A stretch of DNA of 9,579 nucleotides, taken from NCBI GenBank assembly GCA_024400275.1, contig JAKSMY010000060.1, forward strand, positions 1 to 9,579, read 5' to 3'. Shown in pieces: positions 4,720 to 9,579 of the stretch (position 1 is its first letter; each line of letters begins with the position of its first letter). A program made the position numbers and the translations under genes. This stretch comes from Paludibacteraceae bacterium. Lineage in GTDB: Bacteria > Bacteroidota > Bacteroidia > Bacteroidales > Paludibacteraceae. The notes under the pieces were generated by a model. The model searched no databases and was not told the DNA's origin. It saw nothing but the letters and a program-made list of their open reading frames with translations.

Positions 4720-6438
4720 TTACTTCTTGAAAATCTTCTTAATCCAACCGCAGATGCAGCAGCATTCTTTCTTCTCTGCTTTTGCTTCTGCCTTGGGAGC
4801 CTCAGCCTTAACTTCAGCCTTAGGAGCCTCAGCGGGGAGTTTCGGACCGGCAGCAACCAAAGCCTTACCTGCCTCGTTGGTCTCGTACTTAACGAAGTTC
4901 TTGATGAAACGAGAAGCCAGGTCTTTGGCTTTCTCGTCCCACATCTTAGCATCTGCATAGGTGTCACGAGGATCCAAGATAGCAGGATCAACGCCCGGCA
5001 GAGCGGTCGGAACTTCAAAGTCGAAGAACGGAATCTTCTTGGTCGGAGCAGACAGAATGCTACCGTCCAAAATAGCGTCAATGATACCACGTGTGTCGCG
5101 GATGGAGATACGTTTGCCCGTACCGTTCCAACCGGTATTAACGAGGTAAGCCTTGGCACCGGATTTCTCCATTTTCTTTACCAACTCCTCAGCATATTTG
5201 GTCGGATGCAACTCCAGGAATGCCTGGCCGAAGCAAGCCGAGAAAGTGGGAGTCGGCTCGGTGATACCACGCTCGGTACCTGCCAACTTAGCCGTGAAAC
5301 CGCTCAGGAAATAGTACTTCGTCTGCTCAGGAGTCAGGATAGATACAGGAGGCAGTACGCCAAAGGCATCAGCGCTCAGGAAAATAACATTCTTGGCATC
5401 CGGACCGGCGGAGATAGGACGAACGATTTTCTCAATATGGTTGATAGGATAACTAACGCGGGTGTTCTCGGTTACGCTCTTGTCGTTGAAGTCAATCTTA
5501 CCCTCTGCATCCACGGTAACGTTCTCCAGCAAAGCATTGCGGCGAATAGCGTTGTAGATGTCAGGCTCGGACTCCTTGTCCAGTTTGATAACCTTGGCAT
5601 AGCAACCACCTTCGAGGTTGAAGACGCCCTTGTCATCCCATCCGTGCTCATCGTCACCGATAAGCAGACGCTTCGGGTCGGTGGAAAGGGTGGTCTTACC
5701 TGTACCGGACAGACCGAAGAAAATAGCGGTGTTCTTGCCTTCCATATCGGTGTTGGCAGAGCAGTGCATCGAAGCGATACCTTGCAACGGCAGGTAGTAG
5801 TTCTGCATGGAGAACATACCTTTCTTCATCTCACCACCGTACCAGGTGTTGATGATAACCTGCTCACGGCTGGTTGTATTGAAAGCCACGCAGGTGTCAG
5901 AGTGCAGACCCAGTTCCTCAAAGTTCTCTACGCGAGCCTTGGAAGCGTTGTAGATAACGAAGTTGGGCTCAAACTCAGCCAGTTCTTCCTCTGTCGGCTG
6001 GATGAACATATTCTTAATAAAGTGTGCCTGCCAAGCCACCTCAACGATGAAACGAACAGCGAGGTGAGTCTCCTTGTTAGCACCGCAGAAAGCGTCCACT
6101 ACATAAAGGTCCTTGTTGCAGAGTTCCTTGATGGCGATTTCTTTCACCTTAGCCCAGATCTCTTCAGACATGGGGTGGTTATCGTTCTTATAACCTTCGG
6201 TAGTCCACCAAACATTGTTGTGACTCTGTGCATCGTCCACGATGTATTTGTCCTTAGGCGAACGGCCGGTGAAAACACCCGTCATTACATTCACTGCACC
6301 GAGTTCGGTGAGTTGACCTTTTTCATAACCTTCCAAAGCAGGGTTCATCTCTGCTTCAAATAACTCTTCATAAGAAGGGTTGTGAGCGATTACCTTACTA
6401 CCGGTAATGCCATACTTGGCTAAATCAATTTCTTTCAT
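4720..6438 (-). CDS. pckA: Phosphoenolpyruvate carboxykinase (ATP), with unusual C-terminal tail
   Basis: This 572-residue cytoplasmic enzyme interconverts oxaloacetate plus ATP with phosphoenolpyruvate, CO2 and ADP. In Bacteroidales it usually runs toward oxaloacetate to fix CO2 for succinate and propionate formation. Seen are the substrate-binding GRSPKDK (58-64), MHCSAN (224-229), the P-loop GLSGTGKT (242-249), the metal-binding [11 protein letters not shown] (258-268) and the C-terminal [15 protein letters not shown] (436-450). The normal enzyme ends around [14 protein letters not shown] (521-534). Here 38 more residues follow: a Lys/Ala/Glu/Pro repeat ([19 protein letters not shown]), then ECCCICGW and the basic, amphipathic IKKIFKK. 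The reading frame is continuous to the stop and the repeat is visible at DNA level (GGAGCCTCAGC twice). The gene is monocistronic, with its own promoter at 6489-6520 and a hairpin after the stop. The start [11 protein letters not shown] is the family's usual one. Confidence 0.97.
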   Translation of the reverse strand: MKEIDLAKYGITGSKVIAHNPSYEELFEAEMNPALEGYEKGQLTELGAVNVMTGVFTGRSPKDKYIVDDAQSHNNVWWTTEGYKNDNHPMSEEIWAKVKEIAIKELCNKDLYVVDAFCGANKETHLAVRFIVEVAWQAHFIKNMFIQPTEEELAEFEPNFVIYNASKARVENFEELGLHSDTCVAFNTTSREQVIINTWYGGEMKKGMFSMQNYYLPLQGIASMHCSANTDMEGKNTAIFFGLSGTGKTTLSTDPKRLLIGDDEHGWDDKGVFNLEGGCYAKVIKLDKESEPDIYNAIRRNALLENVTVDAEGKIDFNDKSVTENTRVSYPINHIEKIVRPISAGPDAKNVIFLSADAFGVLPPVSILTPEQTKYYFLSGFTAKLAGTERGITEPTPTFSACFGQAFLELHPTKYAEELVKKMEKSGAKAYLVNTGWNGTGKRISIRDTRGIIDAILDGSILSAPTKKIPFFDFEVPTALPGVDPAILDPRDTYADAKMWDEKAKDLASRFIKNFVKYETNEAGKALVAAGPKLPAEAPKAEVKAEAPKAEAKAEKKECCCICGWIKKIFKK

Positions 6439-6488
6439 TGCAGTATTATATTTAATAGTGTTATTTATTTTGCCTTCTTAAGCGGTTA

Positions 6489-6520
6489 CAAAATTACAAT
6501 AAATTTCTCAAATCTGCAAA
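6489..6520 (-). promoter_or_regulatory. Promoter of pckA
   Basis: Minus strand TTTG (6520-6517), 20-nt spacer, TAATTTTG (6496-6489), a full match to the Bacteroidetes consensus. The predicted start near 6482 gives a leader of about 45 nt. Two inverted repeats overlap it: TTACAAAAT/ATTTTGTAA (6486-6494, 6531-6539) and TCTGCAAATT/AATTTGCAGA (6513-6522, 6552-6561), possible regulator sites. Confidence 0.75.
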
Positions 6521-6597
6521 TTTTCTTTGTATTTTGTAAAGTCCACATTACAATTTGCAGAAAAACATGCTAAATAACATACTTTTTTATGAAAATA

Positions 6598-6629
6598 TTT
6601 GCACAGATGTCAAAAAAGCAGTACTTTTG
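6598..6629 (+). promoter_or_regulatory. Promoter of a short transcript upstream of tsaC
   Basis: TTTG (6598-6601), a 20-nt spacer and TACTTTTG (6622-6629) match the Bacteroidetes promoter consensus. The predicted start is near 6636, only about 40 nt before a terminator hairpin. Confidence 0.75.
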
Positions 6630-6635
6630 CACCGT

Positions 6636-6706
6636 GTTTTTCATGGTATTAGATTTAAGGTTAAGTAAAGATTGGGTTGTCGAGATGACAATCCTTCTTT
6701 TTTTTT
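6636..6706 (+). ncRNA. Probable short RNA (about 70 nt)
   Basis: The segment lies between a consensus promoter (6598-6629) and a rho-independent terminator (6674-6706). It contains TCATGGTATTAGATTTAAGG (6641-6660), a stretch that I have the impression recurs in Bacteroidales genomes, though I cannot name a family with certainty. An ATG at 6643 would start a peptide MVLDLRLSKDW, so a leader peptide is an alternative to a regulatory RNA. Read-through would enter tsaC. Confidence 0.5.
6674..6706 (+). terminator. Rho-independent terminator
   Basis: GGGTTGTC (6674-6681) pairs with GACAATCC (6687-6694), eight pairs with one G-U, around a 5-nt loop. TTC and nine T residues (6698-6706) follow. It separates the short transcript from the tsaC promoter. 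Confidence 0.8.
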
Positions 6707-6735
6707 GTTTATTTCGAATAATTTTTGTACCTTTG
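6704..6735 (+). promoter_or_regulatory. Promoter of the tsaC operon
   Basis: TTTG (6704-6707), a 20-nt spacer and TACCTTTG (6728-6735) match the Bacteroidetes consensus. Its TTTG box is made of the last three T residues of the preceding terminator plus the next G. The predicted start near 6742 leaves a leader of about 19 nt before the ATG at 6761. Confidence 0.8.
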
Positions 6736-6760
6736 CAGCGTGAACTGAAAATGCATTGGC

Positions 6761-7357
6761 ATGACTGATTTGCGTTACGAAAAAGAAGATTTGGAAACCG
6801 CCGTCCGTGTGATGAAGGAGGGTGGTATTATTCTATACCCCACGGACACGGTCTGGGGGATCGGTTGTGATGCCGCCAATGAGGAAGCGGTGCGTAAGAT
6901 TTTTGCACTCAAGCGCCGTGAGGACAGCAAGTCAATGCTGTGTCTGCTGGAAGGTGCCGGTAAGTTGCAGGGTTATGTGGATGTGCCGGATGCTGCATGG
7001 CAGTTGTTGGAAGCCACGGCACCGGAGGAGGGCTTGGACCAACGCCCACTCACTATTATCTACCCGCACGCGCGTAATGTGGCGTCCTCGTTGATAGCCG
7101 AAGATGGCAGTATCGGTATTCGTATCACGGATGAACCGTTCTCCAAGGCATTGTGCGAGCGTCTGCACCACCCTGTGGTATCAACCAGTGCCAACATAAG
7201 TGGCGAGAAAACGGCACGTATGTTCTGCGAGATTAGTCCGGAGATAAAAAACGGCGTTGATTATATATGCCGTTTCCGCCGTAATGACAACACACCGCAT
7301 AAACCCAGCGGTATCATCAAAGTGGGTCCTAACAACGAAATTGAGATTATACGATGA
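6761..7357 (+). CDS. tsaC: L-threonylcarbamoyladenylate synthase (YrdC/TsaC)
   Basis: The 198-residue cytoplasmic enzyme makes threonylcarbamoyl-AMP from threonine, bicarbonate and ATP, the first step of the t6A modification at position 37 of ANN-decoding tRNAs. The YrdC domain fills the protein: GGIILYPTDTVWGIGCDA (21-38) with the typical PTDT substrate site, KIFALKRREDSKSM (46-59), PLTIIYPH, GIRITDEP, and VVSTSANISGE (139-149). The Sua5-specific C-terminal domain is absent, so this is the short TsaC type. The ATG at 6761 lies just after the predicted transcription start. It is first in a plus-strand operon; its TGA overlaps the next gene's ATG by 4 nt. Functional link to the downstream sugar transferase is not obvious. 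Confidence 0.95.
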   Translation: MTDLRYEKEDLETAVRVMKEGGIILYPTDTVWGIGCDAANEEAVRKIFALKRREDSKSMLCLLEGAGKLQGYVDVPDAAWQLLEATAPEEGLDQRPLTIIYPHARNVASSLIAEDGSIGIRITDEPFSKALCERLHHPVVSTSANISGEKTARMFCEISPEIKNGVDYICRFRRNDNTPHKPSGIIKVGPNNEIEIIR

Positions 7358-8568
7358 CTTCCTATCGCAAAAAACAATTAGGGTATATCGCCGTAGATAT
7401 TGTATCTTCGGTCGTGGTATGGCTATGTTTTTTGCTGTTCCGATGGCTGGTATATGAAGGGCGTGTGTTCGGTTGGGAGAGTGTGTTGGTACCGGCATTC
7501 GATTTCTACCGCCCGCTGGTGCTGTATCCGTTGGCCTGTTTAGTGATTCATTACCTGACCGGTTATTATGTGCAAGTATGTCGTAAGGATTGGGGCAAAG
7601 AACTGCTGACCACCTTAGTGAGTGCAACCATTATTGCGTTGGGGGCGTTCTTTGTCATTATCATTGATGATAAGGTGGATGATTACAGCCATTACCTGAT
7701 GTCATTGTGGGTGCTGTGGGGGTTACAATTCGTGGTGTGTTATGTGCCTCGTTTGGCATTGACGCTGCATCATCGCTATCATACACAGAAAGATGAAGTG
7801 ATTATCTTGGAACCTCACGAGGGGGAAGGAGAGACTGAATTGTACCGCCGTATCGCTGAGGCTTATCCGTCCGGCAAGTCTATTTATATCGTGCCGCGGG
7901 TGCTGGATATTGTGACCGGTGCCGCTCATATCACACAATTGGATGATAATCCGTATATTTGCATCTCCGACTCGCATATGTCGGATGCCCAACTGGCTAT
8001 CAAGCGGGCAACGGATGTGGTGGTTTCTTTGGTGGCTATGGTTGTGCTATCCCCTTTATACGGAGTGTTGGCAGTGTTGGTTAAACGCAGTTCGGAGGGC
8101 CCTGTTTTCTATCGTCAGGAACGTGTGGGACTGTACGGAAGGACATTCTCTATCTGGAAATACCGCACGATGGTGGTGGACGCAGAGTCGTCCGTTCCGC
8201 AACTCAGTGAAGATAATGACCCGCGTGTCACTTCGGTGGGGCGTGTGCTACGCAAATATCGTTTGGATGAGTTACCACAGATGTGGAATGTGTTGAAAGG
8301 AGATATGTCCTTGGTGGGACCGCGTCCGGAACGGGCATACTTCATTCGCCAAATTGAACAAAAAGCCCCCTATTACTGCCTTATCTACAAAGTGCGTCCG
8401 GGCTTGACCAGTTGGGGCCCGATTAAGGTGGGCTATACCGATACGGTGGACAAAATGGTACAACGTCTCAACTACGATGTAGCCTATGTGGAGAACCAAT
8501 CGTTGGCATTGGATATAAAGATTTTATTTTACACCTTTGGTGTGCTGATTGACGGAAAGGGTAAATAA
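7354..8568 (+). CDS. Polyprenyl-phosphate sugar-1-phosphate transferase (WcaJ/PglC-type initiating enzyme)
   Basis: The 404-residue membrane protein should start glycan assembly by moving a sugar-1-phosphate from a nucleotide sugar onto undecaprenyl phosphate. The N-terminal half has about four membrane segments (residues ~10-33, 52-74, 84-104, 112-136), then a short cytoplasmic segment (145-205) smaller than the Rossmann-like part of WcaJ. The catalytic bacterial sugar transferase domain follows: a membrane re-entrant helix DVVVSLVAMVVLSPLYGVLA (221-240), EGPVFYRQERVG (248-259), FSIWKYRTM (265-273), DPRVTSVGRVLRKYRLDELP (289-308) with the key D305/E306, and GDMSLVGPRPE (316-326). It overlaps tsaC by 4 nt (ATGA) and is followed by xseB with 1-nt overlap. 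It may supply the first sugar for the glycan made by the minus-strand cluster, but nothing in the sequence proves that link. Confidence 0.92.
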   Translation: MTSYRKKQLGYIAVDIVSSVVVWLCFLLFRWLVYEGRVFGWESVLVPAFDFYRPLVLYPLACLVIHYLTGYYVQVCRKDWGKELLTTLVSATIIALGAFFVIIIDDKVDDYSHYLMSLWVLWGLQFVVCYVPRLALTLHHRYHTQKDEVIILEPHEGEGETELYRRIAEAYPSGKSIYIVPRVLDIVTGAAHITQLDDNPYICISDSHMSDAQLAIKRATDVVVSLVAMVVLSPLYGVLAVLVKRSSEGPVFYRQERVGLYGRTFSIWKYRTMVVDAESSVPQLSEDNDPRVTSVGRVLRKYRLDELPQMWNVLKGDMSLVGPRPERAYFIRQIEQKAPYYCLIYKVRPGLTSWGPIKVGYTDTVDKMVQRLNYDVAYVENQSLALDIKILFYTFGVLIDGKGK

Positions 8569-8741
8569 TGACATACGACGAAGCATTACAAAAGACAGAA
8601 ACGATAGTGAGCGAGTTGGAACGGGCAGAAGCGATGCCTATGTCCGAATATCGTAAGAAAGCCGATGAGGCAAAGCAGTTATTGGATTTCTGTGAGAAGG
8701 AACTAAGTGGGTCGCTACGCGACGTTAAGAATGTTGAATAA
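8568..8741 (+). CDS. xseB: Exodeoxyribonuclease VII small subunit
   Basis: The gene codes for 57 residues, starting MTYDEALQKTETIVSELERA, with the family pattern (Y.EAL..LE.IV..LE) followed by MPMSEYRKKADEAKQLLDFC and EKEL. Exonuclease VII small subunits form coiled-coil helical hairpins that bind the large subunit XseA in degrading single-stranded DNA. XseA is not in this window. The ATG overlaps the preceding stop by one nucleotide (TAATG). The protein is short for the family (about 60-80). Its last residues, SLRDVKNVE, are encoded by the first copy of a duplicated sequence (8711-8734 and 8742-8765), so the C-terminus seems to have been replaced or extended by a repeat. Confidence 0.85.
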   Translation: MTYDEALQKTETIVSELERAEAMPMSEYRKKADEAKQLLDFCEKELSGSLRDVKNVE

Positions 8742-8765
8742 GTCGCTGCGCGACGTTAGAGATGT
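8711..8765. repeat. Tandem 24-bp repeat with internal hairpins
   Basis: GTCGCTACGCGAC followed by GTTAAGAATGT (8711-8734) is repeated as GTCGCTGCGCGAC followed by GTTAGAGATGT (8742-8765), 31 bp apart, with three or four differences. Each copy has a small hairpin, GTCGC/GCGAC with a 3-nt loop. The first copy codes for the end of XseB and the second lies in the 31-nt gap before the convergent ClC gene. The hairpins might serve as terminators for both genes, though neither has a T tract. Confidence 0.75.
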
Positions 8766-8772
8766 GTAGACG

Positions 8773-9579
8773 TTATTCTTCCGAGAAGCGAACAAGGACA
8801 TCCCTGTAGCAGGAGAATATCTTGGACTTACTAATCATTCCAAGGTATTTTTTTTGTTTATCTACCACGGGCAGATTCCATGCACCGGTGTCTTCAAATA
8901 ATTCCATCACCTTCTCCATCGGCATATCTTGTGTGATAATGGCTTGTGGAGAGGTCATCAGTTGGTCCACGGTGAATCGGTCGTACAGACGGGGTTGGAA
9001 CATGATATTACGCACCTCATCCAGCAGTAATATGCCTTTCAACCGTCCGCGTTTATCCACTACGGGGAAGATATTACGGTTGTTTTCGGCAATCACCTTA
9101 ACCAATTCGCCCAGTTTTACCTCGGGACGTAGGGTGGTCAGGTCGTCTTCTAACACTTCCTCGATGTGCATTAGCGTCAGCACGCTGCGGTCTTTGTTAT
9201 GGGTCAGCAATTCGCCTTTTTGTGCCAAGCGGCGGGCGTAGATATTGTGCGATTCAAAGATACGGATGGTCAGGTACGACACAATCGATACCATCATCAG
9301 CGGCATAAACAGGTGGTAGCCGCCGGTCAGTTCGGCAATAAGGAAAATACCGGTCAGCGGTGCAAACATCACACCGGACATAAGACCTGCCATACCAATA
9401 AGGACAAAATTAGTCTCCGATACATTCACTCCCACCGATTCCAGCAGGCGTGCCGTCAGTAAACCTACCAATGCACCAACGAACAAGGACGGTGCAAAGA
9501 TACCACCCACACCGCCACCGCCGTTGGTGGCTACGGATGCAACCACTTTCAGCAAGATAATAGCAAATATATACACCAA
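8773..9579 (-). CDS. ClC-family chloride channel/transporter with two CBS domains, 5' end missing
   Basis: The gene runs off the right edge, so only the last 268 residues are present and the true start lies outside. ClC proteins move chloride, in bacteria often in exchange for protons, across the inner membrane. The visible part has the anion-pathway signature GGGGVGGIFAPSLFVGA (20-36 of the visible part, GxFxP at G26-P30), the APLTGIFLIAELTGGY segment (73-88), and further membrane helices up to about residue 108. The cytoplasmic part has two CBS domains: VLEDDLTTL...RNIFPVVDKRGRLKGILLLDEV (142-189) and VDQLMTSPQAII...WNLPVVDKQKKYLGMISKSKIF (204-255), which commonly bind adenine nucleotides and regulate gating. 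It is convergent with xseB. The gating glutamate is in the missing part. Confidence 0.93.
   Translation of the reverse strand: MVYIFAIILLKVVASVATNGGGGVGGIFAPSLFVGALVGLLTARLLESVGVNVSETNFVLIGMAGLMSGVMFAPLTGIFLIAELTGGYHLFMPLMMVSIVSYLTIRIFESHNIYARRLAQKGELLTHNKDRSVLTLMHIEEVLEDDLTTLRPEVKLGELVKVIAENNRNIFPVVDKRGRLKGILLLDEVRNIMFQPRLYDRFTVDQLMTSPQAIITQDMPMEKVMELFEDTGAWNLPVVDKQKKYLGMISKSKIFSCYRDVLVRFSEE

Noticed and set aside
4545..5159. 204-codon minus-strand frame
   Set aside because: Arg/Leu/Ser-rich translation of the pckA end in another frame, running through the terminator hairpin and the TA promoter.
5206..6363. Long (385-codon) open frame on the plus strand
   Set aside because: It is the antisense shadow of pckA, whose protein is unmistakable.
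6643..6768. 41-codon frame MVLDLRLSKDW... reaching into the tsaC start
   Set aside because: It would have to cross the terminator T tract and the tsaC promoter; at most its first codons may form a leader peptide.
1..9579. CRISPR array, insertion sequence or integrase
   Set aside because: No regularly spaced repeats of the right length and no transposase or recombinase gene were seen.

Overview
The window reads as a chromosomal segment of a Bacteroidales bacterium (Bacteroides/Prevotella-like). The clearest signs are three promoters of the Bacteroidetes type (TTTG, 20 nt, TAnnTTTG), weak or absent Shine-Dalgarno sequences before most genes, an ATP-dependent PckA, and very short gene overlaps in operons. 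No genus can be named from the sequence alone.

Layout. Positions 1-528 have no convincing gene but hold short tandem repeats and a series of inverted repeats. From 3640 down to 529, on the minus strand, runs a tight four-gene operon: a GINT1-like beta-propeller protein, an ATP-grasp ligase, a GT32-type glycosyltransferase and a small protein that looks like a degenerate SLOG/DprA-type nucleotide-binding domain. It looks like the distal part of a surface-polysaccharide or glycoconjugate locus and is visibly more AT-rich than the core genes to its right. Between 3641 and 4014 lies about 370 bases without a convincing protein gene but packed with hairpins in minus-strand RNA. It ends in a rho-independent terminator whose 5' arm overlaps a possible antiterminator pairing, so it may be an attenuated leader. 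Upstream, still on the minus strand, is a toxin-antitoxin cassette with its own promoter: a YafQ/RelE-type toxin (4130-4417) between two tiny related antitoxin-like genes (4417-4557 and 4015-4128) that are not long enough to carry the usual DNA-binding domain. No consensus promoter was seen between this cassette and the polysaccharide genes, so one transcript may cover both.

The core part begins with pckA (4720-6438, minus), bounded by a 16-bp terminator-like hairpin and a good promoter. PckA has an unusual 38-residue tail that ends in a Cys cluster and basic residues. The pckA/tsaC intergenic region carries a probable short transcript of about 70 nt with its own promoter and terminator, followed by the tsaC promoter. 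Then come, on the plus strand, tsaC (threonylcarbamoyl-AMP synthase), a polyprenyl-phosphate sugar-1-phosphate transferase and a short xseB, joined by 4-nt and 1-nt overlaps. A convergent ClC chloride channel gene with two CBS domains enters from the right edge and is incomplete.

How the parts fit. The initiating sugar-phosphate transferase on the plus strand and the minus-strand glycosyltransferase/ATP-grasp operon could both serve surface-glycan synthesis, but they are separate transcription units. The parts most worth attention are the double-antitoxin cassette, the attenuator-like leader, the PckA tail and the small transcript before tsaC.
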